Source: Marinomonas communis
Lineage (GTDB): Bacteria > Pseudomonadota > Gammaproteobacteria > Pseudomonadales > Marinomonadaceae
Assembly: GCF_004363305.1 (NCBI RefSeq)
Contig: NZ_SNZA01000002.1
Span: 248,001-312,000, forward strand
Direction: 5' to 3'
Length of the DNA: 64,000 nt
In this document: positions 9,084 to 17,524 of the stretch, in pieces
Position numbering within the stretch: the first letter of the stretch is position 1
How the letters are laid out: every line of letters begins with the position of its first letter
Notes under the pieces: generated by a model
The model's database searches: none
The model's input: the letters and a program-made list of their open reading frames with translations, nothing else
Told to the model about the DNA's origin: nothing
Translations under genes and position numbers: made by a program

Positions 9084-9761
9084 ATGAAAATTTTAATGGT
9101 TCTTACATCACATAATGAGCTGGGCAACACTGGAGAAAAAACAGGCTTTTGGTTAGAAGAGTTTGCCGCACCGTACTACACCTTTTTAGATGCAGGTGCT
9201 CAACTTGTGTTGGCTTCACCTATGGGTGGCCAGCCACCTCTGGACCCGAAAAGTGATTTGCCTGACTTTCAAACCCCTGCTACCGAGCGATTTAAAAAAG
9301 ACGAACAGGCGCAACAAGTACTAGCAAACACCGTCAAACTTGAAGACGTGTCACAGGCAGATTTTGATGCGGTGTTTTACCCTGGCGGTCATGGCCCTCT
9401 GTGGGATCTTGCCGAGTCAGATCAGTCTATTGCCCTGATCGAAGCGTTTGCACAAGCAGGCAAGCCAATCAGCTTTGTTTGTCATGCGCCTGGTGTACTG
9501 CGTCATGTGAAAGCAGCTAACGGCGAGCCGCTTATAAAAGGGCGTAAAGTCACTGGCTTTACTAACGGAGAGGAAGCGGGAGTGGCGCTGACTGATGTGG
9601 TGCCATTCTTGATCGAAGATGAATTCATTCGTCTTGGTGGTCATTATGAAAAAGGCGCTGACTGGCAGCCTCACGTGGTTGAAGATGGTCGTTTGATTAC
9701 AGGCCAGAACCCTGCCAGCTCAGAAGCGGTCGCACAAGCTTTGATCAAACAGCTGGCCTAA
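9084..9761 (+). CDS. DJ-1/PfpI family protein (Hsp31-like glutamine amidotransferase class 1)
   Basis: A 225-residue protein of the DJ-1/PfpI superfamily. The nucleophile elbow FVCHAPGVL puts Cys133 next to His134, and GFWLEE near residue 25 supplies the usual acidic partner; PGGHGPLWDL (about 100-109) is the conserved glycine loop. Members act as glyoxalase III, deglycase or chaperone. Start at 9084 because GAGAGG lies just upstream; the longest frame starts eight codons earlier. It lies 34 bp behind the aldehyde dehydrogenase and is probably co-transcribed, fitting a carbonyl-stress role. Confidence 0.88.
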   Translation: MKILMVLTSHNELGNTGEKTGFWLEEFAAPYYTFLDAGAQLVLASPMGGQPPLDPKSDLPDFQTPATERFKKDEQAQQVLANTVKLEDVSQADFDAVFYPGGHGPLWDLAESDQSIALIEAFAQAGKPISFVCHAPGVLRHVKAANGEPLIKGRKVTGFTNGEEAGVALTDVVPFLIEDEFIRLGGHYEKGADWQPHVVEDGRLITGQNPASSEAVAQALIKQLA

Positions 9762-9782
9762 TTCTCCTCAAATCTCGTCGAG

Positions 9783-9806
9783 GAGGCGTTCCATATGGGA
9801 CGCCTC
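9783..9806 (+). other. strong hairpin between the DJ-1 and HlyD genes
   Basis: GAGGCGTTCC (9783-9792) and GGGACGCCTC (9797-9806) form a 10-bp stem with one G-T pair and an ATAT loop. No T tract follows, so it is not a standard intrinsic terminator. It may be an mRNA-stability or attenuation hairpin separating the enzyme genes from the efflux genes. Confidence 0.5.
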
Positions 9807-9836
9807 TTGGCGGCTATTTCTTGATAACGAGCTCAC

Positions 9837-10742
9837 ATGAAACGCGATATTTATGCTTATCTAACGTCTGTCGTGCTGTTTTTGGCGATTGCGTTTAGTA
9901 TCTTTTTAGTCATTAGCGATAACGAAATACCTTTTACCACCCAGGCGCGACTAAAAATAGCCCCACTAAACATCTCAACAGAAGTATCAGGGCATATCGA
10001 GAAAGTACTGGTAAAAGAAGGTGAACAGGTAACAGTCGGACAACCTTTATTCGAGCTAGATTCCAGTCAATACAGTCTGGCTGCGGAAAAAGCTCAAGCT
10101 AATGTCCTTCTGGCCCAAGGCCAATGGCAGCAGGCAGACCGTTATTTAGCTCGGATTCAGTCTTTATACGAGTCAGCTTCCGCTAGTAAAGAACAGCTAG
10201 ATGAAGCTACCGCGAACAAGCAGACTAAGGCGGCCACGTTACAAGCCGCTAAAGCAGACCTGAAAACAGCCCAACGTAATCTGCAATTGACACAAATCGT
10301 TGCTACGAAAGCGGGCACAGTGACCAACCTTACCTATCAAGAAGGCATGTACGTCACGCCATCAGATACGCTAGTCCACATTGTCAATCAACAGGATCTA
10401 TGGATTGCAGCAGACTTCACAGAAAAAGGGCTACCTGCATTAACCAAAGGTCGTGCGGTAAACATTGTCTTCGATGCATATCCGAATCAAGTATTTCTAG
10501 GCCACATTCGTTCAGTCGATCCAGCCATCTCTACAGGAGCGGAACAAGTAACGAGCTTAGCGCAAGTTGAAGAGGAAACTCGCTGGATTCGTCCGCAACA
10601 AAAAATTCGTGTACGAATCCAAACCGACCAAGCTCCAACACTACTGGTTGCTGGCAGTCGCGCAAGCGTCATGGTCCGCGATGACTATCATGTGGCAGAC
10701 ATTTGGATGACAATTTTAAGCTGGATGAGATACATCTACTAA
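9837..10742 (+). CDS. HlyD/EmrA-type membrane fusion protein
   Basis: A 301-residue periplasmic adaptor. One N-terminal membrane anchor (residues 10-28) is followed by a biotinyl-lipoyl half (ISTEVSGHIEKVLVKEGEQV), an alpha hairpin rich in Ala and Gln (about 75-145), the second lipoyl half (TKAGTVTNLTYQEGMYV) and a beta barrel. It links an inner-membrane pump to an outer-membrane channel. Its stop overlaps the start of the next gene (TAATG), so the two are translationally coupled, as in AaeAB-like aromatic-acid efflux pairs. Confidence 0.9.
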   Translation: MKRDIYAYLTSVVLFLAIAFSIFLVISDNEIPFTTQARLKIAPLNISTEVSGHIEKVLVKEGEQVTVGQPLFELDSSQYSLAAEKAQANVLLAQGQWQQADRYLARIQSLYESASASKEQLDEATANKQTKAATLQAAKADLKTAQRNLQLTQIVATKAGTVTNLTYQEGMYVTPSDTLVHIVNQQDLWIAADFTEKGLPALTKGRAVNIVFDAYPNQVFLGHIRSVDPAISTGAEQVTSLAQVEEETRWIRPQQKIRVRIQTDQAPTLLVAGSRASVMVRDDYHVADIWMTILSWMRYIY

Positions 10743-11752
10743 TGTACGAGCTCATTCGCAAAAGTCTTATCATTGTGATGTGCTTAATGCTGAGCAAAAT
10801 GCTGCACCTAGACGTCAGCGTCTATGTCGTTCTTTTTGCGATAGTTGTTGCCACGACCAGTTTCTCTAAGCACTTCCATCACCTATTGCAGCGCCTGGCA
10901 CCCTCAGTATGCGCTGCCATCGGAGCGGTATTTGTAAATCAGCTGTTCGCATCGCATCCATTTATTATCTGGACTTGCAGCATATTGTACTTTGATCATG
11001 TCCGTCGTCACGCTGACAATAATCTACGTATCCGTATGGCCACTCTGCCACTGTTTATGATCATCTTCATCACGACCTATCACAGCAGCAGCGATTACAC
11101 CTTAGCCATACCCAATATCATCCGCGATGTAATATTAAGCGCCCTGCTAGCTGCGCTTGTAGCGAGTCTTATCAATCACTTAATGCCGATAAGAACACAC
11201 CCGCCTAAACCTACGGTTGTCTCTCAACCTGTCACAGGCACTGATCGCCTTAAAATGCTGATATTGGTTGGTGGCGGCTTGGCCTTCATCATGATTAATG
11301 AAGTGACCAGCGCGGTGTTTTGCTTAGTTCCATTGATTACCTCAGCGATGCAACCTACCCATGAACATATGAAGCAACACGCCACAGAAAAAATCCTATC
11401 TCAAGTTGGAGGATGCAGCCTCGCGGTAATCGCTTCATTTATGTACTCAGGCACTGAAGTCAATGTATTCACCTATTTTGTCGTCTCTTTTTTGATGGTG
11501 TATCTAATATTGAAGTGGAGTCATTACTCCGAACCAAGAGATCGCGCTATTCACGCTGACGCATTAATGGGCTTTTTGATACCGTACCAACTCTATGTGG
11601 CGCACTATGGTAATGACTTTGGCTTAAGCTCTATTGCCTTAAGGGCAATTGAGTTAGTGATTGCTCTATTGATTATCTATACGCTAGCGCACTGGTTGAA
11701 TCACCTATCGAATTATCCAAATGACGATAAAGCAAGACACGGAAGGACTTAG
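10742..11752 (+). CDS. FUSC-like / DUF2955 inner-membrane efflux component
   Basis: A 336-residue membrane protein with about ten hydrophobic helices in two sets, split by a cytoplasmic stretch near residues 160-185. This is the pattern of DUF2955 and related aromatic-acid exporter (FUSC) proteins. Start at 10742, whose A is shared with the stop of the adaptor gene; the longest frame begins inside that gene and is unlikely. With the HlyD protein it should form a pump. Aldehyde dehydrogenase upstream suggests aromatic or weak-acid export; that is inference. Confidence 0.82.
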   Translation: MYELIRKSLIIVMCLMLSKMLHLDVSVYVVLFAIVVATTSFSKHFHHLLQRLAPSVCAAIGAVFVNQLFASHPFIIWTCSILYFDHVRRHADNNLRIRMATLPLFMIIFITTYHSSSDYTLAIPNIIRDVILSALLAALVASLINHLMPIRTHPPKPTVVSQPVTGTDRLKMLILVGGGLAFIMINEVTSAVFCLVPLITSAMQPTHEHMKQHATEKILSQVGGCSLAVIASFMYSGTEVNVFTYFVVSFLMVYLILKWSHYSEPRDRAIHADALMGFLIPYQLYVAHYGNDFGLSSIALRAIELVIALLIIYTLAHWLNHLSNYPNDDKARHGRT

Positions 11753-11814
11753 AATTGAACCAAACTAGACGCTAGCTCGTAGAACAAGGGCAACTTAAAT
11801 AAAGGAGCTCTTCA

Positions 11815-11994
11815 GTGCTATCGTTGTTCAAATCTAACCCGACCAAGAAACTTGAAAAGCGTTATTCAGAACTGCTTGAGCAGGCCATGCAAGCACAGCG
11901 CAAAGGCGATATCAGAACCTACTCAATGCTGACAGCGGAGGCCGAAGCAGTGCACGAACAAATCAAAGCCCTCGACGCGCAAAAGTCTCAGTGA
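11815..11994 (+). CDS. small cytosolic protein, DUF6435 (Lacal_2735-like)
   Basis: A 59-residue charged helical protein starting with GTG at 11815, preceded by AAAGGAG at eight bases. The motif FKSNPTKKLEKRYSELLEQA followed by AQRKGDIRTYSMLTAEAE is characteristic of the small DUF6435 / Lacal_2735 family, as I recall it: a K-rich start, then a predicted two-helix hairpin. Function unknown. It stands alone between the efflux gene and the convergent GNAT gene. Confidence 0.75.
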   Translation: MLSLFKSNPTKKLEKRYSELLEQAMQAQRKGDIRTYSMLTAEAEAVHEQIKALDAQKSQ

Positions 11995-12007
11995 TTCACT
12001 CTCGCCT

Positions 12008-12544
12008 TTACCAATAAGCAGGGTCTTTGAATGGTTCCACACAAGTGGGTCGATCCGCCATCACAGGGATAGGCTGCCCGTTCAATGACTGCCCCTGCCA
12101 GCCAAATGGCATAGAAAGTTTTACAGGAGCTTGTATCACTGTCTCAGACAAGGGCTCAAAGCCGACTTTCGAGTAGTAAGCTGGATCGCCATAAGTAATC
12201 ACTACTTCCACTGAACGTTCCTTCAACGCATTCAAGCCAAACTGAATCAGAGCCTGCCCAACGCCTTGGCATTGCTGTTCAGTTGCCACGGCCACAGGCG
12301 ATAGCATATACACCGAAACTGGCGCTTCGAACAGCAGGCGCGAAAAGAAAATCGCCCCAACCAGCGTTTCATCCTCGTAAGCAGCAAAACCTAACACCGA
12401 CTCGTCATCTAAAAGCGACGACAACTGCTCTGTCAAATGCCCCAACATCGCCCCTTCTTTTTCCCCTTCGGAAGCGGCAAATACAGACGAGAAAAGCCCA
12501 ACAACTTCGGCTTGCTGAGAAGAATGAAAAGCTCGGTAGATCAT
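12008..12544 (-). CDS. GNAT family N-acetyltransferase (YhbS-like)
   Basis: A 178-residue acetyltransferase. The acetyl-CoA pyrophosphate loop is VATEQQCQGVGQALIQFGLN (Q-x-x-G-x-G/A), preceded by the SPVAV strand, and YGDPAYYSKVGFEPLSE is the typical C-terminal segment of YhbS-like predicted N-acetyltransferases. It should transfer acetyl from acetyl-CoA to an amine; the substrate is unknown. It stands alone on the minus strand, convergent with the small DUF6435 gene. Confidence 0.88.
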   Translation of the reverse strand: MIYRAFHSSQQAEVVGLFSSVFAASEGEKEGAMLGHLTEQLSSLLDDESVLGFAAYEDETLVGAIFFSRLLFEAPVSVYMLSPVAVATEQQCQGVGQALIQFGLNALKERSVEVVITYGDPAYYSKVGFEPLSETVIQAPVKLSMPFGWQGQSLNGQPIPVMADRPTCVEPFKDPAYW

Positions 12545-12611
12545 CGGGAACCTCGAAGATGAATGGTGGTGATCCAGAAAGGTAACATAGATAGCGGACT
12601 TAGATTGCAGT

Positions 12612-12923
12612 TTACAATGTAGATTTCATCGACACGGCATCACACCAAAATTCTGCATAGCTGTCCGCGACTAACTCCACTTTGATCGTGCAAAAGTCTC
12701 TATCAGAGTCCACTTCTTCAGACACGGTGACATTCTGGAAATCCATTAATTCGATAATGTTCTGGGGGTCATCAATACGAAGGAACTCAAGGCTTACGAC
12801 ATCATCTGCCTTAGCAAAGCTCACACTAAGATTAACGGCATACTCACCTAGTGGCCGCGTCATCGCGATGGAAGTAACCCTCCAAGAACTATCGAATTCA
12901 TATAGGGTGTTATAACTGGACAT
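12612..12923 (-). CDS. hypothetical protein
   Basis: A 103-residue soluble protein of alternating beta-strand pattern (SSWRVTSIAMTRPLGEYAVNL and similar), with no signal peptide or recognised motif. Start at 12923: the gene begins two bases after the stop of the helix-hairpin-helix gene, with AGGG twelve bases upstream inside that gene, so it is likely translated by coupling. The longer frame overlaps the upstream gene and is not preferred. Function not recognised. Confidence 0.65.
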   Translation of the reverse strand: MSSYNTLYEFDSSWRVTSIAMTRPLGEYAVNLSVSFAKADDVVSLEFLRIDDPQNIIELMDFQNVTVSEEVDSDRDFCTIKVELVADSYAEFWCDAVSMKSTL

Positions 12924-12925
12924 TT

Positions 12926-13162
12926 TCACAGCCCTAGCCTTGCCCGTTCTATCGCAGATTTGACTGCTGATAGGGCTTGAGGACTGTTTTTCCAACAGGT
13001 AGTTCTAAGCATTGAGGCAACTATTTCAGCAATTTCCTTTGGCTCATATCTCGCCAGCTCCGAAAAAGAATCAATACCGACTTCCTCAAAACGCTTCACG
13101 ACGGTAGGCCCAACGCCTTTTACTTCAAGTAGCGCTGCTTTTTCTTGTTCACTAAATGCCAT
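12926..13162 (-). CDS. small helix-hairpin-helix protein (Cdd1-like)
   Basis: A 78-residue protein. LLEVKGVGPTVVKRFEEVGI is a clear helix-hairpin-helix DNA-binding motif (G-V-G-P), and the second half (YEPKEIAEIVASML) gives another helical pair. This resembles the short 'pathogenicity locus' Cdd1-type HhH proteins. AAAGGA precedes the ATG. It is co-transcribed with the hypothetical gene just downstream. It probably binds DNA or RNA nonspecifically; its role is unknown. Confidence 0.75.
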   Translation of the reverse strand: MAFSEQEKAALLEVKGVGPTVVKRFEEVGIDSFSELARYEPKEIAEIVASMLRTTCWKNSPQALSAVKSAIERARLGL

Positions 13163-13204
13163 ACGAAAATTCCTTTCACTAGGTAACGTCCAATTCAGTC
13201 ATAA

Positions 13205-13278
13205 GCCCCTTAGAAGTTCATAACCTTCTAACGGAGCGCATCTGTGCTAGTGAACTTAGCGTATTTATTGGAAGGGGC
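13205..13278. repeat. nested imperfect inverted repeat upstream of the thi operon
   Basis: The outer arms GCCCCTT (13205-13211) and AAGGGGC (13272-13278) and the inner arms AAGTTCA (13214-13220) and TGAACTT (13251-13257) are perfectly complementary. A third hairpin, TTAGAAG / CTTCTAA, lies at 13210-13231. It may be a bidirectional stop or a degenerate mobile palindrome; there is no T tract. Confidence 0.4.
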
Positions 13279-13315
13279 CAATCATGTTTAAGCAATATTC
13301 CGTACGTTTATACTA

Positions 13316-13344
13316 TTCCCGCGCGCAGCGCGGTCGTACGAAAA
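13316..13344. repeat. REP-like hairpin, solitary copy
   Basis: TTCCCGCGCGCAGCGCGG followed by TCGTACGAAAA matches the REP-like hairpin found many times between 48 and 62 kb: a GC stem with a short loop and a TCSTACRA tail. Here it stands alone, just before the TPP riboswitch. Confidence 0.65.
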
Positions 13345-13401
13345 TCGAGGGCCCAATAGGTAGCTAGTGTCTGAGGCAAAGAGCTGATAACATCGTGATC
13401 A

Positions 13402-13485
13402 CATAGTCGGGGGGCAGTAATGCTGAGATCGCTTAGGCGAGACCCGTTGAACCTGATTCAGTTAGCACTGACGTAGGGAACTATG
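13402..13485 (+). promoter_or_regulatory. TPP (THI element) riboswitch
   Basis: The core blocks of the thiamine pyrophosphate aptamer are present in order: GGGGG-C in P2, CTGAGA (13423-13428), GACCCGTTGAACCTGAT, then CAGTTAGCACTGACGTAGGGAA. The closing helix P1 is formed by CATAG (13402-13406) and CTATG (13481-13485). It sits about 100 bases upstream of thiD and should repress the whole thiamine salvage operon when TPP is high. Confidence 0.96.
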
Positions 13486-13559
13486 GGGACAATGTTAGTT
13501 GAGTTCCGCGATGTTTCAATCCTCTGTCGCTGGCTCCTGCGCATCTCGCACCCCGTTTT

Positions 13560-13575
13560 CCCTTCGTCCGAGGGG
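13560..13575 (+). promoter_or_regulatory. hairpin that can hide the thiD ribosome binding site
   Basis: CCCTTC (13560-13565) pairs with GAGGGG (13570-13575) across a GTCC loop, and GAGGGG is the Shine-Dalgarno sequence six bases before the thiD ATG. With no T tract nearby, this suggests that the TPP riboswitch acts mainly on translation initiation. This is inferred from sequence. Confidence 0.6.
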
Positions 13576-13581
13576 AATATC

Positions 13582-14391
13582 ATGACAAACACTCCTATTA
13601 CGTTAAGCATCGCAGGCTCGGACAGCGGCGGTGGTGCAGGCATTCAAGCCGATATCAAAGCCATCTCTGCCACGGGCGGTTACGCCTGCACGGTGATCAC
13701 GGCGACCACGGCTCAAAACACCCTTGGGGTAACCGATGTCCATGCCATTCCCCTAGATCATATCGCAGCACAATTGGATGCGGTCTTTACCGATCTCAAC
13801 GTGCAAGCGGTCAAAATCGGCATGCTAGCCAATGCAGAGATCATTCAGCTTATCGCCCGCAAGCTGCGCCAATATCAACCTAAACACATTGTACTCGACC
13901 CAGTGATGGTGGCGACCAGTGGCGATTTATTGCTGCAACAAACCGCCATTCAAACCCTAATAGACGAGCTACTGCCGTTAGCCACGCTGATTACTCCCAA
14001 CCTGCCTGAAGCAGCTACCCTGCTGAACACAAACGTTCCAGGCTCTGAACAAGCTATACGAGAGCTGATCCCAGCGTTACAGCAATTGCCAACCAAAGCG
14101 GTGTTGCTAAAAGGTGGACACCTTGAAAGTTTGCCAGACAGCAACGATTGGTTGATTACAAATGGCGATGTGCAAACCTTCACCACGCCTCGCATTGATA
14201 CACAAAACACCCACGGCACGGGCTGCACGCTGTCGTCAGCGATTGCTTCATATCTTGCTCAAGGGGCGGATCTAACGTCGGCTGTTCAGCAGGCCAAAGA
14301 CTATTTAACCGGTGCCATTGTTGCCTCGAACCAGTTACAGATTGGTCAAGGTCACGGCCCGGTGCACCACTTTTATCAATGGCAGCGCTAA
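13582..14391 (+). CDS. thiD: hydroxymethylpyrimidine / phosphomethylpyrimidine kinase
   Basis: A 269-residue PfkB-like kinase that phosphorylates HMP and HMP-P to HMP-PP for thiamine synthesis. The N-terminal SIAGSDSGGGAGIQADIKA is the family signature, LDPVMVATSGD follows in the middle, and the anion hole THGTGCTLSSAIASY lies near residues 210-225. Start at 13582 with GAGGGG six bases upstream; the 33 extra codons of the longest frame lie in the riboswitch leader. It is the first gene of the TPP-riboswitch operon. Confidence 0.96.
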   Translation: MTNTPITLSIAGSDSGGGAGIQADIKAISATGGYACTVITATTAQNTLGVTDVHAIPLDHIAAQLDAVFTDLNVQAVKIGMLANAEIIQLIARKLRQYQPKHIVLDPVMVATSGDLLLQQTAIQTLIDELLPLATLITPNLPEAATLLNTNVPGSEQAIRELIPALQQLPTKAVLLKGGHLESLPDSNDWLITNGDVQTFTTPRIDTQNTHGTGCTLSSAIASYLAQGADLTSAVQQAKDYLTGAIVASNQLQIGQGHGPVHHFYQWQR

Positions 14392-14395
14392 ACCT

Positions 14396-15142
14396 ATGAG
14401 CCAAGGATTTGCGATCTCGATTCAGGCCGATGCGCTGCGCTACACAACACACGCAAAGCCCGTATTGCAGGATTTAGTCATGCAGCTGCCAGCACAGCAA
14501 TGGACGTGTTTATTGGGCCGTAGTGGCTGTGGTAAAACCTCGATTTTGCGCAAGCTTGCGGGCTTACTGGAAGAGGCTCAATGGCAAGGAAAAATCGAGA
14601 CAGACGGCCAACCACTGTCTGGCAATATTGCTTACATGGCGCAGCAGGATTTACTGCTGCCTTGGCTGTCTGTACTTGATAACGTCTGCATTGCCGAACG
14701 CTTACAAGGTCGCAGCTTGTCCCAAGATCTGCGTGATAAAGCCTTGTTACTGCTGGAAAAAGTAGGCCTTAAGGCGTACGCCAATAACTACCCTCACACG
14801 CTTTCTGGTGGCATGCGCCAGCGGGTTGCCCTAGCGCGAACCTTACTGCAAGAACGCCCCATTGTATTAATGGATGAGCCGTTTTCTGCCTTAGATGCGG
14901 TCACGCGCCACAAGTTGCAAAGCCTTTCATTCGAGCTACTACAAGGCAAAACCGTGTTGCTGGTGACCCACGATCCGCAAGAAGCGGTGCGCTTGGGACA
15001 TCAGATTTACGTGATGGAAGGCTCCCCCGCCAACGCACACCTTTTAGCGGGTTTAGCATCCACACCGCCTCGGCAATTGGATGAACACAGCGCCGCACTT
15101 CAAAACGATATTTTGCATCGACTTGGAGGTGAGCATGTCTAA
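14396..15142 (+). CDS. ABC transporter ATP-binding protein, pyrimidine (HMP-type) uptake, ThiZ-like
   Basis: A 248-residue nucleotide-binding subunit. Walker A GRSGCGKTS is at residues 41-49, the ABC signature is LSGGMRQRVALART, Walker B is PIVLMDEPFSALD, and the switch His is in LLVTHDPQEA. It is of the nitrate/sulfonate/taurine/HMP transporter class. The ATG at 14396 is four bases after the thiD stop; the longest frame begins within thiD. The 3' end overlaps the permease gene by eight bases. The riboswitch operon context makes import of a thiamine precursor such as HMP or formyl-aminopyrimidine very likely. Confidence 0.9.
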   Translation: MSQGFAISIQADALRYTTHAKPVLQDLVMQLPAQQWTCLLGRSGCGKTSILRKLAGLLEEAQWQGKIETDGQPLSGNIAYMAQQDLLLPWLSVLDNVCIAERLQGRSLSQDLRDKALLLLEKVGLKAYANNYPHTLSGGMRQRVALARTLLQERPIVLMDEPFSALDAVTRHKLQSLSFELLQGKTVLLVTHDPQEAVRLGHQIYVMEGSPANAHLLAGLASTPPRQLDEHSAALQNDILHRLGGEHV

Positions 15143-15875
15143 TTGGCTTCGTGGTGCCACAGCAAGTCTTGTGATACTGGGTTTATGGCAAGGGGCGATC
15201 CTGATCTGGTCGTTACCCAGCTTTATTTTGCCTGCTCCCATAGCTGTGTTCGAGGTGTTGATCTCACGCTGGCCAATGCTTTGGTCACATACCTGGGTCA
15301 CGGCACAAGAAGTACTGATCGGGCTCGCCCTCGGTGTCAGCATTGGTTTGTGTTTCGCCTTGCTGATGCTGCTGTTTCGTCCGGTAAAACAATGGTTGCT
15401 GCCGATTTTGATTGCCAGCCAAGCCATTCCAGTATTTGCCATCGCGCCGATTTTGATGCTTTGGCTGGACTATGGCATCGCCTCAAAAGTCGCTATGGCG
15501 GCGATTATTATCTTCTTCCCTGTGACCACCTGTTGTTTCGATGGTCTTCGCAGCACGCCGTTAGGCTATCTGGATCTCGCCCAAACCCTTAACGCGAACC
15601 GCTGGCGCACCCTTTGGCATATTCAATTGCCTGCCGCTTTGCCTGCTTTAGGTTCAGGACTTCGTGTTGCAGTGGTGGTTGCACCGATTGGCGCGGTGGT
15701 GGGCGAATGGGTTGGCTCCAGCGCGGGCCTTGGCTACCTGATGTTGCAGGCCAATGCCCGTATGCGCATCGACGAAATGTTCGCTGCGCTGTTTATTCTT
15801 TCTCTGTTTTCGGTCGCCCTGTATTTCAGTGTCGATTGGTTATTAAAACGCTCGTTACCTTGGCATTCTCAATAA
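15135..15875 (+). CDS. ABC transporter permease, thiamine-precursor uptake (ThiX-like)
   Basis: A 246-residue inner-membrane permease with about six helices. The EAA loop that contacts the ATPase is visible as LAQTLNANRWRTLWHIQLPA, and VVVAPIGAVVGEWVGSSAGLG follows, typical of the nitrate/taurine/HMP group. Start at 15135, where GGAGGT lies five bases upstream and the ATG overlaps the end of the ATPase gene. It forms the membrane channel with ThiZ-like and ThiY-like partners encoded on either side. Confidence 0.92.
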   Translation: MSNWLRGATASLVILGLWQGAILIWSLPSFILPAPIAVFEVLISRWPMLWSHTWVTAQEVLIGLALGVSIGLCFALLMLLFRPVKQWLLPILIASQAIPVFAIAPILMLWLDYGIASKVAMAAIIIFFPVTTCCFDGLRSTPLGYLDLAQTLNANRWRTLWHIQLPAALPALGSGLRVAVVVAPIGAVVGEWVGSSAGLGYLMLQANARMRIDEMFAALFILSLFSVALYFSVDWLLKRSLPWHSQ

Positions 15876-15881
15876 GGATGG

Positions 15882-16841
15882 ATGATCTCTATGAATACTT
15901 ATACACGTTTCAGCACCACTGCCCTGCTTGGCCTATCAGCCAGCTCATCATTGTTGGCAGCCGACCATGAACTGTCGCTGATGCTGGATTGGTTTGTGAA
16001 CCCTAACCATGGCCCTATCGTGATTGCTCAGGAAAAGGGCTACTTTGCAGAACAAGGCCTAGACGTCACCATTCAAGAGCCAGCTGACCCAAGCATGCCA
16101 CCCAAGCTGGTCGCTGCGGGCAAAGTCGATATGGCGATCTCTTATCAGCCCACTTTGACCATTGATGTGGCAGCGGGCTTGCCATTGATCCGCTCTGCTA
16201 CCTTGATTGCGACGCCGCTGAATACCTTGATGGTGATGGACGATAGCAAGATTACATCGCCAGCAGATTTAAAAGGTAAGAAGATCGGTATTGCCATCGC
16301 TGGTACAGAAGAAGCTACCGTTGGCACCATGCTTAAACACCATGGTGTGATGTGGGATGAGGTCGAGATCATCAACGTTGGTTGGTCCCTGTCGGCATCG
16401 TTGGCTTCTGGCAAAGTGGATGCCATTTGGGGTGGTCTGCGTAACTTTGAAACCAATCAGCTAAAGCTTGAAAACTACGCTGCGACAGCGTTTTTCCCAG
16501 AAGAGCACGGTGTACCGGCCTACGATGAATTGGTGTTTGTGGCGAACAGCAAAACCTACGATAAGGAGTCGATTCAAGCCTTTAACCGAGCGCTCGAAAA
16601 AGCCACCACCTACATCGTAAACCACCCAAAAGCGGCTTGGAAAGAATTCATCGCCTACTCTCCTGATACCTTGGACAACGAGCTGAATGCTCTAGCATGG
16701 AAAGACACCTTAACGCGTTTTGCCCTGCGTCCAGCGGCGATTGATTTGGCCCGTTACGATGATTACGCCGAGTTTATGTTTGAGCACGGCATCATCGAAT
16801 CGCTACCAAAAGCCCAAGACTACGTGCCAAGCCTTAACTAG
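15882..16841 (+). CDS. periplasmic thiamine-precursor binding protein (ThiY/NMT1-THI5-like)
   Basis: About 319 residues (316 if the second ATG at 15891 is used; AAGGA lies three and twelve bases from the two starts, so the choice is open). A signal peptide ending LLAADHELSL is followed by an NMT1/THI5 fold: LMLDWFVNPNHGPIVIAQEK, then GYFAEQGLDV. In this family the D-W-x-x-N-x-x-H motif binds the pyrimidine of formyl-aminopyrimidine or HMP. It delivers the precursor to the permease just upstream, while TenA just downstream would hydrolyse an aminopyrimidine. Confidence 0.93.
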   Translation: MISMNTYTRFSTTALLGLSASSSLLAADHELSLMLDWFVNPNHGPIVIAQEKGYFAEQGLDVTIQEPADPSMPPKLVAAGKVDMAISYQPTLTIDVAAGLPLIRSATLIATPLNTLMVMDDSKITSPADLKGKKIGIAIAGTEEATVGTMLKHHGVMWDEVEIINVGWSLSASLASGKVDAIWGGLRNFETNQLKLENYAATAFFPEEHGVPAYDELVFVANSKTYDKESIQAFNRALEKATTYIVNHPKAAWKEFIAYSPDTLDNELNALAWKDTLTRFALRPAAIDLARYDDYAEFMFEHGIIESLPKAQDYVPSLN

Positions 16842-16849
16842 GAGCCACC

Positions 16850-17524
16850 ATGCAGTATCAAGACCTGATTGAGGCGTGCCAGCAAGAGTGGCAAGCCTAT
16901 ACGGAACATGATTTTGTACAGCAATTAGCAAAAGGCACCTTAGCAAAACCAAGCTTTCTGCATTATCTGAAGCAAGACTTCTTGTTCCTCAAGCACTATG
17001 TACGAGCCTATGCCTTGGCCATTTATAAAGCCAACAGCCTAGAAGACATGCGCCAATCGTTGCCGACAGTGCACGCATTGCTCGACAGTGAAATCGCCCA
17101 CCATGTGGCATGGTGCGAGCAATGGGGCATTAGCGAACAAGATATGGAACAAGAGCCAGAGGACTTTGGCACTGTGGCCTACACGCGCTTTGTGTTGGAC
17201 GCTGGTATGAGTGGCGACCTGGTCAGCCTCTATGCAGCCCTAGCCCCTTGTTCCATTGGTTACGCCGCCATCGGTCATCAACTGGCACAACAATCTGACA
17301 CTGTATGGGACGCTAACCCCTACCAAACGTGGCTCAAGCTCTACAGTGGCGATGACTTCCAATCCCATGTGGCACAAGGCGCAACGCACTTTAATAAATT
17401 GCTCGCTGATATCGAGCTGAGCAGCCAAAAGGGCCAGCAGCTAATTGAAACCTTCCGCACGGCCACGCGTATGGAAATTGCCTTTTGGCAACAAGGCCTT
17501 AACCAATCCGGAGCCAATCTATGA
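16850..17524 (+). CDS. tenA: aminopyrimidine aminohydrolase / thiaminase II
   Basis: A 224-residue all-helical TenA protein. [12 protein letters not shown] carries the catalytic Cys at about residue 134, and [20 protein letters not shown] (about 36-55) holds the conserved D and Y that bind the pyrimidine. It hydrolyses amino-HMP released from degraded thiamine to HMP, which ThiD then uses. It starts eight bases after the binding-protein gene (GGAGCC upstream), and its stop overlaps the thiM start (ATGA). Confidence 0.95.
   Translation: MQYQDLIEACQQEWQAYTEHDFVQQLAKGTLAKPSFLHYLKQDFLFLKHYVRAYALAIYKANSLEDMRQSLPTVHALLDSEIAHHVAWCEQWGISEQDMEQEPEDFGTVAYTRFVLDAGMSGDLVSLYAALAPCSIGYAAIGHQLAQQSDTVWDANPYQTWLKLYSGDDFQSHVAQGATHFNKLLADIELSSQKGQQLIETFRTATRMEIAFWQQGLNQSGANL

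Noticed and set aside
13210..13231. attC-like site upstream of the thi operon
   Set aside because: TTAGAAG/CTTCTAA and nearby TAAC words form hairpins, but the paired RYYYAAC and GTTRRRY outer boxes and a cassette gene are missing.
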